This document shows positions 55,704-64,000 of a stretch of DNA of 64,000 bases, piece by piece. Below the pieces are notes generated by a model. That model saw only the letters and a program-made list of their open reading frames with translations. It did no database searches and had not been told where the DNA came from. The number at the start of each line of letters is the position of its first letter. Positions within the stretch are counted from its first letter, which is position 1. Both the position numbers and the translations under genes were made by a program. This DNA comes from Alitta virens (taxonomy: Eukaryota; Annelida; Polychaeta; Phyllodocida; Nereididae). The stretch is from the NCBI GenBank assembly GCA_932294295.1, contig OW028580.1, positions 25,938,975 to 26,002,974 on the forward strand, in the 5' to 3' direction.

Positions 55704-56063
55704 GTTACAGGTAGATTATGGGTCAACCGAATGGAAGAACATGCGACAGTTCTCTTTGAAGATGTTTGTGGAACTTAATCAAAGGTTATGTCCAGAGATC
55801 AGGCCGGAGCTGTAATTAGGCTTTTGTTGTATTGTGTTCTTATTCCGTCCACGTCCATAGTAGGTGTTTCGTATTATCATGGATCCACCAGGACTCCATG
55901 GTATTATTAACTCGATGAAGCAGCCATTGTCAACCATAGAAGAGACAGGACGGAAATTTCTGATTGTACAATGTTGTAACTCCATAAATACTTGTGTCTT
56001 TTTGTTTATGAAAGTTAGATGATTAATGTTTGCATTTCCTTCATCATCTGTCTCTGTCTATCT

Positions 56064-56402
56064 GACCAATATATCTGAATATCTGACTATCTGACTATCT
56101 GACTATCTGACTATCTGACTATCTGACTATCTGACTATCTATCTATCCCCTCCCCTCCCCTCCCCTCCCCTCCCCTCCCCTCCCCTCCCCTCCCCTCCCC
56201 TCCCCTCCCCTCCTCTCCTCCTCCTCTCCTCTCCTCTCCTCTCCTCTCCTCTCCTCTCCTCTCCTCTCCTCTCCTCTCCTCTCCTCTCCTCTCCTCTTCT
56301 CTTCTCTTCTCTTCTCTTCTCTTCTCTTCTCTTCTCTTCTCTTCTCTTCTCTTCTCTTCTCTCCTCTCCTCTCCTCTCCTCTCCTCTCCTCTCCTCTCCT
56401 CC
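56064..56402. repeat. CTAT and CCCCT/CTCCT/CTTCT pentanucleotide arrays
   Basis: GACTATCT units, then CCCCT, CTCCT, CTTCT and again CTCCT blocks over 260 bp; nearly pure polypyrimidine. Arg/Glu-rich ORFs of about 100 codons are read-throughs. Confidence 0.95.
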
Positions 56403-56409
56403 TGTTTGT

Positions 56410-57160
56410 AATTCCAAGTTTTACAGTTGTTGCTAGTTTTCTCATCCATTTATTTTGCTGTCCGTTCTATTCTTCGGAATAGAAGGCATGCTCTGTCATG
56501 AAAACCAATCTTCAAGTGGCGCCTGAAATCTTCTCAACGTAACTCTCTAACATGTCTCTGTATTATCATGCAAGAAAAACACAGGCAAGATCGTAATTAT
56601 GACCACCATGATATGACCACCTTGATTGTAAGATTACTTCATTGGATCATATAACTTGTGATTACCCTGTAAATGTGTATAGGGATGTTAAGACTACCTC
56701 AACATTGAGACAGTGTTTGAAATGTAGGGTTCCAATGAATTTTGATCGTCATTGGCACATTTCAGATTCAGTATGGATTTGGATGTTAATGGAACCTTTA
56801 CCTTGACTTTACAATAAAGAATTACTTTGGAATTACATCAAATTTTGCATCACCATCTGGTTTTTAGGCATTTTTGACAAATTTCATACCTCCAGATTTG
56901 ATATGCCTTTTTATAACAGTAAACAATTTTCCCTTTGGAACCCATTAATTGGTATACAGTTGAACTATAAACATTGAAGTTGTCTTAATTGTGAGGTTCG
57001 GCATACACCAATAAATGTCTATTCCAGAACCTTGCCAAAACCCATGACTGTAAACATTCCATGCCCTCTCTCCCCCCCCCCCCCCGGCGTCTAAACGGAA
57101 CCAAAGTTTATTAGGACTTAAATTACGTAATGTCTTAATGTCTGCTACTGGTCTGAAGCT
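56410..57160. other. No gene seen
   Basis: Motif scraps (TTATGACCACCATGATATGACC) lie near 56597-56630. A C tract at 57073-57086. Confidence 0.4.
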
Positions 57161-57164
57161 TAGC

Positions 57165-57330
57165 CATCTTATATGGCAAGCTGCCAGAAGCAGACATAAT
57201 GATGAGATGAGATGATAAGGCTTGGAGTTCAATCCACGCCATGTTATTAATCGCCTCAACACAGACACTAAGTACAAGGCACCTGCGATTTAACATTTCA
57301 CACCATTCACACCCAGCTGCTGCGATGTAG
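57165..57330 (-). mobile_element. SINE-2b copy, 3' part
   Basis: AGCAGACATAATGATGAGATG, TAAGGCTTGGAGTTC, CTCAACACAGACACTAAGTAC and a CACCCAGCTGC end on the minus strand. The tRNA head is missing. Confidence 0.6.
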
Positions 57331-57687
57331 CTCATGAAGACAAAAGGTCTTATAATTACATTTCAAGTGTCACTTTTGCCCCGTCATCATAAGAGACCTG
57401 CTTCCCCTTTTATATTGTATTGCTGTCTGTCAAACATCACACTACGGGTGACACACGTGGAGTTGGAGCTCGCACACAAGTAAGCCATTAGGTCAATGAC
57501 CTCGGGTGACCTACATACGACCTCGTTGACCTATTAAGCGTGTGCAAGGACATCCAATGTTGCCTTTCAACTTCCCTATTAGCCCCAAGTGGCCGAGCTC
57601 ACCGCTCTGCTATCGTGTACCTAAAAGATTCTTCACTGCTACACCAGGAGCCAAAATATTAGTAGAGTGTATTGGGTGTACAGACTG

Positions 57688-58195
57688 TTGGCAGTGGTCT
57701 AATGGTTAAGGCTTTGGCCAACTCTGGTATGCCGAAGGTCCCGGGTTCAAATCCTGGCATATGCACTCTTCATGGGCTGCGGTGGTGGGTGGGAGGATCA
57801 AGGCTTTATATCCTGTATTTCTGCACCCGATGGGCTAATTAGGACAGGCAGGAACCATGGTAATGAGATGAAGGATGGAACAGCCATCCAACTTAGGCTC
57901 CACCGGGAATCGAACCCAGGACCCAGTGGTTGGAAGCCTACCGTACTACCACCCTTCATGGGCTACAACTAGGCTGGATGTTGTTCAAAATAAAACTTTA
58001 AATTTGAGGTCTTTTACTCGCCCACTCGGTGTGGACTCCAAGCCTTATCATTATATGTAATGACGCACATTTGTTTAGTGTTTTCATGTAATTTGCTGTT
58101 TTTTTTGTGAAGGTCACATTGGTCGAAATAAATTCTCTCTCTCTATCATCTCATCGTTACGTCTGCCTCGAGCCACTGGTCATATAAGCTGAGTA
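57688..58195 (+). mobile_element. SINE-2b-type copy split by a SINE-1 insertion
   Basis: Head with GTGGTCTAATGGTTAAGGC and CGGGTTCAAATCC at 57691-57755. The SINE-1 occupies 57779-57953. The host resumes at 57954 with CTTCATGGGCT, then a degraded core and the 3' signature ATCATCTCATCGTTACGTC near 58145-58165. A further unrelated stretch at 58065-58130 (containing poly-T) separates two parts of the 3' region. Confidence 0.65.
57779..57953 (-). mobile_element. SINE-1 copy nested in a SINE-2b
   Basis: CTTCATGGGCT is duplicated exactly at 57768-57778 and 57954-57964. B box present (complement of GGGAATCGAACCCAGG); the A-box end is short. Confidence 0.86.
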
Positions 58196-58199
58196 ACCT

Positions 58200-59030
58200 T
58201 CAGACTAGTGGTAATGAGAATACAATATCCTTCAATCAATTTTCCAAGCAGCAGCTGGAACGAGAATGGAAATAAATGATCCCTCGTATTGCTAATCCAA
58301 TAGATTCCAAATTAAATCAGAATCGACGAAATTTACTGAAAATATCTATTGGATTAGCCAAATTACTGAGATCTCATTGTCTGCCATTACAAATGCTTTG
58401 ATGATTAGGCATGCTTTGAAGATTCAAAATTCCATCACTAAGATTATCAATTACTACATCATACGACGTTATGATATCGCAATATTACGACATTATGACA
58501 TCATATCATATATTTTAGCTTGAAGACAATTCACACGATATATCAAAGAATTATCTTCTAAAATATGTGCAAACAGCCAAATATTATTTTCTTATATATA
58601 ATTCTTCTCATGCGCATTTTATTTTTAACTTTTCTATGGCTTATGTAGTTATGTATTTTTGGTATTTTGTTCCATTTAGCTCCTGTCTAATTCATTATAA
58701 ACGATTTGATATTGATTATAAGAAAAGAAAATTCTGTATTTTATACTTCTAAGATAACATCCAAAGACGGCCGGCATGGAGAACACAGGTAATCGTACCT
58801 TGAGATAACTCTAATTGTCATGTAAAAATATGTACATAAGTCACATTGAAAAATACCACAGAAAATCACCGTGAAAACAGACATATTTATTAAATATAAT
58901 AGAATGGCACCAATAAATTAAAACCAAGTTAGAATTCATTTTGTGTATTTAGATACTATATTTAGATGCCTATTTTGAACCAATTAGTCCAAACCCCAAT
59001 TTTAAAAAAGGATAAAAATGCACTCTCTGT
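58200..59030. other. AT-rich DNA, no gene seen
   Basis: Short TTACGACATTATGACATC-type repeats near 58460-58505. The plus-strand ORF at 58567-58752 is Phe/Tyr-rich as base composition predicts. Confidence 0.4.
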
Positions 59031-59031
59031 A

Positions 59032-59149
59032 CATGGCCAAATGTGCCACGCGCGTCTTCCATGAGAAGGATAAACGCATGGAAAACGCATGGTTTTTAGC
59101 CTATTATAATGAGGCAAAAACCATGCGTTCTCCATGCAAATTTGCCATG
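59032..59149. mobile_element. MITE-1 copy d
   Basis: Starts CATGGCCAAATGTGCC after TA and ends TTTGCCATG before TA; the right arm has lost about 30 bp relative to copy b. Confidence 0.8.
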
Positions 59150-59377
59150 TAACGAAAGAACTTTTTGATAATCATGGTACATAAAAAAAATCATAATTCA
59201 TAACAGGTGCGTCAGCTGATGACACAAGAAATGAAGTAATCCTGTGGATGCTGACAAACAAACACCAAAAAAGCATATCTTCACGACAACATGGAAACCT
59301 GTCTGAACTGACAGAGGAAATCCCCATCAGATCCTACGAATCAACGTCATTTATCTAATGTTTTGATCTCTAGGGAC

Positions 59378-59503
59378 CGTCAAAACGTAGCGTCACGTCG
59401 CTCCAAAGGTCACAAGACGCCACCAGCAATTACGTCACAGCGTCAAGACGTCGCCTCAGAGCGTCAAGACGTCACAGAGAGCGTCGCGAAGAGCGTCATC
59501 AAA
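59378..59503. promoter_or_regulatory. CGTCA/GCGTC-rich cluster
   Basis: About fourteen CGTC/GACG elements in 125 bp, including two AGCGTCAAGACGTC direct repeats and several CGTCAC/ACGTCA CRE-type half-sites. CpG density is many-fold above the surroundings. The frame through it (59363-59602) encodes RQDVASERQDVTE repeats and has no domain, so a repeat or regulatory role is likelier than coding. Confidence 0.3.
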
Positions 59504-59984
59504 GGTGACCGAGGCAAGGGCCAATATCCGGTCAAAAATAAAAGGGAAATTTTAGCTCCTTGTTTGAGGCAACACACTGAATGCAAAATCCAAGTCGATT
59601 GAGTCTATAAGCTGACTTTATATACCCAGGAGGTTTAAAGCTGTTCTCATTAAAAGTTCAAAGCTTCTGTTGTGGAGCTTATTTAATCTGACCATACTTT
59701 GTTCCAAGGTTTGAGCGGAGCTATTTACATTATAAGCTGATATAACTTTAGCTACTCTACTCTGTAACATTTAGTAAGGCATAATATTTTCGTATAAAAT
59801 TGATATTATACGTTTACTTTAAAACCTCCTATTAGCAGCCACAACTGAGATACTTCTGTCATCGTTCAGCTGAGCATTTTGCAATGAATCTATGACTCCA
59901 AGACATAATGTGCATCAATAGTGGTCTAATTTAGTGTAGCAACTAGGCCTAACAGACGAACCACTTTCAAAAAGCTGTACTGTA

Positions 59985-60245
59985 AGGTGTTGTGGCCCAG
60001 TGGTCAAGGTGCTCTCTTGCCAACCACAAGGTTCGAGCCCCAGCCATGGCATGGAGGAACTGAGCAGATCCTCTGTAACTCTGCTCCACTCCACCCAGGT
60101 GTACTTGGCTACAGGCAGATATGGCAACTGTAGAGTGCTTGACCCAAGAAGTGCCTAACTATGCTAACAGGCTGCAAGCACGCAGGGTGTATGCTCCCCA
60201 GAGAGCTGAGAAAGACTCAAGTTTGATCAGGCCTGCCAAGGGTTT
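59985..60245 (+). mobile_element. SINE-3 copy, full length
   Basis: tRNA-like head with GTGGCCCAGTGGTCAAGGTG (A-box region) and AGGTTCGAGCCCC (B box), followed by CCATGGCATGGAGGAACTG, GGCTACAGGCAGATATGGC and GAGAGCTGAGAAAGACTCA. It defines the family; the split copy is at 36652. No acceptor-stem pairing, so not a tRNA gene. Confidence 0.8.
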
Positions 60246-60249
60246 AAGT

Positions 60250-61310
60250 CGGCAGAGAATGTCCACTACGTAATTGAAAACTCTCTGAGCCCTAGACACA
60301 TAGACACATTTATTGTAGTTTACATAACAAGTTGACAAACCTTTTAATTCTATGATTATATTTCTTTATCTTTATTGTTTACATATTTCGTGTCGATTTA
60401 TTCATTGTACGATTTAGCCATTGGTTGCAAAAAAAGAAAAAAAGATTATAAGATTACAATATGTTAAAAAATAGGGATATAACACTTCCAGCCAATTATA
60501 ACGGAACAGATAAAAACAGAACAATGTTGAACGTTGACTGTTAAGTACATAAGTACAAGACAGGTTGAGCCAACTTCGTCATTAAAACCATCCCAGTTAT
60601 TACCTAAAACGTGGTGCAGTGAATTTCAAAATTGTGTGCTCCACCACTTTCAAGCAATCAACATGAGCAAACCTTGGCATTAAAAAAGTTCAAACCAGTT
60701 TCTAAAAGCTTTTTAAAAACTCTCTGAAACAAATAAACATGTTGACCACAATTTTTTTTCCTTACCACTGTTCTGATCCATAAACAAACAGGCTTTATCA
60801 ATGTTAATCGGGCGAGCTGATTCTATTCTGGATGAAGGTCAAGGTTGATCGGGCTCCATATTTCATTTTTGTTAGTTTTCAACGCTTCATTTGCAGATGT
60901 AAATAGCCCTTAATATGAAACCAAAAATGCAAAAACATCTACAATGCCAGAAATAGTCTTCAGGGAATACTATTTTCTAGATTTTTCTTGAAACTGGTAA
61001 TCAAAACTAAGATGCCAGCTACACTCACGTGAAACAAAATTTCCAGGACCTTGGCTTATTCTAAACAGGAAAACATAACTCTTTTCAAATTAATATTGCA
61101 GCAAAAATATTGAAACATTTTTGTAATGAGGGAATTCTACTTAATCCACTATTATAATCTGTCAGCCTTCATCTCTTGAATATTTATTAAATTTAACTTC
61201 TATCACCAAGACCTCCTGCTCTGATCTTACTGATCTTTACTGTATAACAATTCATCCCAAATATATATTCTTATAAATTAAATACATTTTTCAGATACAA
61301 TTAGAGTTTG
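60250..61310. other. AT-rich DNA, no gene seen
   Basis: No supported ORF, repeat or regulatory cluster. Confidence 0.4.
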
Positions 61311-61316
61311 TCAACA

Positions 61317-61590
61317 GCAGTTGGGTGGTCTAGTGGTAAGACGCTCGCCTGCTCCTCTGAAGGACCCGGGTTCAATCCCAGGCCCGGGAACCCTTTATAA
61401 GCAACATCTCAATAGATGTCGTTCGGATGAGACGTTAAATCGGCGGTCCTTGGTACTCTGTTTCTATGCTGAGGCAAGTATAAGATCCCACCCATGGGGT
61501 AAATGTGTAACATGGGTGGACTCCTTCTACCTCACCTCATCAATCAACCCTCGATAGCGGCAAGGACTTGCCTTAGAGGGCTGCACTTTC
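61317..61590 (+). mobile_element. SINE-2 copy, full length
   Basis: Best preserved copy: A-box region TGGTCTAGTGGTAAGACGC, B box GGGTTCAATCC, core TTCGGATGAGACGTTAAAT, then CATGGGGTAAATGTGTAACA, CCTCGATAGCGGCAAGGAC and a TTAGAGGGCTGCACTTTCCA 3' end with a short TATC tail to 61608. Confidence 0.88.
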
Positions 61591-61830
61591 CATATCTATC
61601 TATCTATCATCTTTAATATGTTTAGAAGTGACCAATTAAGGATTTTGGTACATAATAATAACTATTATACAGTTTAGCTAATCTATAACACAGCAGGCCC
61701 TTCAAAAGTGTATTTTATGATAGTCAACCATTGCTGTCAGAACTATAACTTTTACTCAACTCTGGAAACAGGAGTGATATCAGAGGATCAAAAAGGAATT
61801 ACGTAACTTAAGAGGATTAAAGGATCAGCA

Positions 61831-61888
61831 CATGTCACGTGACATGATCAGAATGGCAGACATGGCAGACATGGCCGCGAGGTGGCAG
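61831..61888. promoter_or_regulatory. Palindromic E-box and CTCF-like site
   Basis: CATGTCACGTGACATG (61831-61846) is a perfect 16-bp palindrome containing GTCACGTGAC, the bHLH-ZIP (TFE/MITF, CLEAR-type) consensus. At 61875-61888 CCGCGAGGTGGCAG matches the CTCF core CCGCGNGGNGGCAG at every position. Between them ATGGCAGAC is repeated, giving a 25-codon ORF (61853-61927). CTCF is a bilaterian protein, so a functional site would imply a bilaterian. Confidence 0.4.
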
Positions 61889-62174
61889 CAGGGAGGTTTA
61901 ATTCACGGTGCTACGGTCGAACTGTGATTAAAACATGAAAGAAACCAAGTGGTTATATAATGGACTTAATGTTATATTTGTTTTGCTAGACTTGATTTTA
62001 CAATCAAAATCGTAATTATTCAGGGAAGATGAAAATCTCTAGCTGATATAGCTTGATACAATCCTCACAGGTTATCCAATGAAAGCTTTCAACAGCAATT
62101 AAGAAATGTAAATACTCAAATAACATTTGTAAAATCCTATTCAAAATCACGTTTCAATCATCATTAGCATTAAA

Positions 62175-62193
62175 TATATATATATATATATAT
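62175..62193. repeat. TA dinucleotide run
   Basis: Short TA array; the neighbouring 61930-62300 bases are AT-rich with no gene. Confidence 0.8.
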
Positions 62194-62306
62194 TTTTTCT
62201 CTTTTCATACGAAAATTATTTCCATTGTTTATTTTTCATTTTTCTCGTTTTCTTGTTTGTTGCCATATTCTGTATTTTTGATTGAATAAATATTTTTCTT
62301 TTACTG

Positions 62307-62376
62307 GGTAATGGGCGAGTATAACAATATACATTAACCTATGGGTTAATGTATATTGTTATACTCGCCCATTACC
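62307..62376. repeat. Perfect 33-bp hairpin with 4-nt loop
   Basis: Arms 62307-62339 and 62344-62376 are exact complements (GGTAATGGGCGAGTATAACA and 13 more bases), loop TATG. It has the same design as the hairpins at 25832 and 26078, but an unrelated sequence. Confidence 0.92.
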
Positions 62377-62539
62377 AGTCAGTTTTGTGATATTCATGTA
62401 GTATGTAACACTAAGTTGTAAAATTGTATTTGCGGAGATTGGTGAAAATAAATAAACTCTAAAATATCTTAAAACAGGTGACCTTGACAATTTCAGATCT
62501 TACAGATTCTAAATCTAAATTCAATTTGCAATACTAATA

Positions 62540-63050
62540 GAGAGGTGGTCTTAGAGCCGCGGTTTCATTGTATATAATTTTGTTATAAGCGAATTCGAGT
62601 GAAATGGTATGAAGCGTAATGAAATGATCTAAGTTAAATGCTAAAAAAGTGAGGACTCGAACAGATAACATGCAATAAAACGGCACCATTAAGACAATCC
62701 TTATCCAACAATTTACTGGTCTCAATAGTTCAGTCCACATATTGGTGATCTCAATTGTGAGGTGGTCTCAAAATGAAGTGGTCTTTAGGTGGTAGGTGGG
62801 TGATTAGGGCTTTATGTCCTGTATTTCTGCACCAGTTGGGCTAATTAGGACAGGCAGAGACCATGGCAATGAGATGAAGGATGAAACAGCCATCCAACTT
62901 AGGCTCGACCGGGATTCGATCCCAGGACCCTGCGGTTGGAAGCCCAGAGCGCTACCTCTGAGCGAGGCCCCCGCCCTTTCCAAATATTGGTGATCTCAAT
63001 AGTGAGATGGTCCTAATAGTGAAGTGGTCTTTAGGTGAGATTCAACTGTA
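62540..63050. repeat. Dispersed motif cluster split by a SINE-1
   Basis: A run of GTGAGGTGGTCT and AATAGTGAAGTGGTCTTTAG units on both sides of a SINE-1 insertion (62790-62978). A block of about 55 bp, from TATTGGTGATCTCAAT to GAAGTGGTCTTTAGGT, occurs at 62738-62790 and again at 62984-63036. Ends CAACTGTATC. Confidence 0.65.
62790..62978 (-). mobile_element. SINE-1 copy, full length
   Basis: Complete head (complement of GCGCTACCTCTGAGCGAG) and B box with one change (complement of GGGATTCGATCCCAGG), core intact. The flanks are themselves repeats, so the target duplication is not clear. Confidence 0.82.
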
Positions 63051-63204
63051 TCTATTATGGAGATTCAAGATGCTTGCATGACAAAAATTCATTCCCACCA
63101 TCAAAAGAATTTGCGATTCATGCCAAAATGAGCTCACACCTGTCACAAAAAAAAGGCACCGAGCACAGGTTTTCCAAATTACACACTGCATATATTCTGT
63201 AAAT

Positions 63205-63530
63205 ATGGTTAGTTTCATCAAAAAGGCCTGGCAAATTGAACCTAGACAAAGCTAGACAACTTCTGCTATACGATGCTACCTGCTACTAAATGGAACTGTC
63301 TGGCTATAGCTGGCTACCTCAAAGCCAGATCTAAAAGTACATGCAGCACCTGTTGGTGCATAATTTGCGAGTTATGCCTATTTTATTTTTTGTTGGAAAA
63401 ATGCTTGTTTATTGCACATACCTATTTACGTTATATTAGATAAATTTCTTACATTTACAAAGGGATTTAATTTTTTCAGTGGTGGTATACGCGTAAGTCG
63501 ACTATAAGCTAGGAGTAGACGGTTATATAC
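63205..63530. repeat. Dispersed repeat, member 2 (partner at 52640)
   Basis: See the copy at 52640. This copy includes GGCAAATTGAACCTAGACAA, GCCAGATCTAAAAGTACATG and GTAAGTCGACTATAAGCTAG. Unclassified. Confidence 0.6.
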
Positions 63531-63724
63531 AAACTGCACTGGATAAGGAAAACATGCTGTATTAGAGGTCATACTTTGGATGCAGACTCGATCTGCCCAT
63601 TTCTAAACATGGTTCATCAGATAGATATGCAGGTATTGTTAGGGAGATTATTCTATAGGGAATATCTATACTTTTACAAATTTCAGTCTAAATATTTGAC
63701 TTTTTATGTCATAAATATGTTATA

Positions 63725-63785
63725 AATATTCAATTGTGAGGTGATCTCGATAGTGAGGTGATCTTAAAGATAGTTCTACTGTATA
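63725..63785. repeat. Dispersed motif cluster with ACTGTATA end
   Basis: AATTGTGAGGTGATCTCGAT, TAGTGAGGTGATCTTAAAG, then GTTCTACTGTATATATG. Confidence 0.6.
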
Positions 63786-64000
63786 TATGCTATAGAAACA
63801 AGAAGTCAGAATGTGCCAGGCAGTCTGCCATTCAAGCGCTCAGTACATCATTTATCAGGAAAATGTTCCAAAATGGAAGAAAAAAGGCCATTCTGTAGAA
63901 GGTGTGAAGCATTTAGCCAGCTGAGACCAACATTACTGAGTTCAGCAGCTTCCAAAACCAGACGCATACATCTAAGTCCATCATATACGTTCGCTGTAGG

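Noticed and set aside
56135..56449. Arg/Glu-rich ORFs of about 100 codons
   Set aside because: Translation of the CTCCT array in three frames.
57688..57760. Functional tRNA gene
   Set aside because: A and B boxes are present but the 5' and 3' ends cannot form an acceptor stem, and a SINE core follows. The same holds for the heads at 19820, 34551, 42780, 59985 and 61317.
61853..61927. 25-codon ORF starting MADMADMAARWQQGG as a first exon
   Set aside because: The repeated ATGGCAGAC and the CTCF-like motif account for the sequence; the possible donors (GAGGTTTA, ACGGTGCT) are weak.

Overview
This window looks like a gene-poor, AT-rich stretch of an animal nuclear genome. It holds no operons, no ribosome-binding-site-spaced ORFs and no long intact ORF; the longest ORFs are read-throughs of microsatellites. 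The evidence for a metazoan, probably a marine invertebrate, is the load of tRNA-derived SINEs, several MITE families with TA target sites, a LINE ORF2 relic, abundant tetra- and pentanucleotide arrays, and vertebrate/invertebrate-type promoter motifs (E2F, NRF1, CRE, E-box, CTCF-like). I cannot name the species from the sequence.

Layout. 0-9 kb: a CACTA-like foldback element, SINE-1 copies, MITE-1 and MITE-2 copies, GGAA and TATG arrays. 9-22 kb: SINE-1 copies, a 150-bp MITE-4, a TACTC/TACTG satellite with 270-bp higher-order structure, a possible coding fragment near 17.9 kb, a GATA array and SINE-2 copies. 22-36 kb: mostly featureless AT-rich DNA with MITE-5, a hAT-like MITE inside a tRNA-like sequence, two perfect short-loop hairpins, purine-rich tracts, a SINE-1 copy inserted in a GGAA array, and an NRF1/E-box/E2F/ETS cluster at 35.2 kb. 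36-44 kb: six MITE-3 copies (one inside a SINE-3), a 1.82-kb element with TTAA target sites and palindromic subterminal arrays, a LINE ORF2 C-terminal relic, and a CAACC array. 44-56 kb: pyrimidine-rich tracts, a frameshifted ORF at 48.2-48.6 kb, a degenerate tandem array that ends at the best candidate exon in the window (minus strand, 49777-49854), a CRE/TATA promoter candidate beside it, a 26-bp minisatellite and a CCAAT/E-box doublet. 56-64 kb: a CCTCT array, a SINE-in-SINE nest, a CGTCA-rich cluster, an intact SINE-3 and SINE-2, a palindromic E-box with a CTCF-like site, a perfect 33-bp hairpin, and clusters of a dispersed GGTGGTCTTAATAGT motif.

The parts do not form a pathway. The coherent story is repeat biology: three tRNA-derived SINE families with target-site duplications, at least five short TIR families, repeated nesting of one element in another, and SINE 3' tails that run into tetranucleotide arrays. 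The only gene model I would follow up is the GC-rich first-exon candidate at 49.8 kb. SINE and MITE names used here (SINE-1 to 3, MITE-1 to 5) are local labels, not database names.
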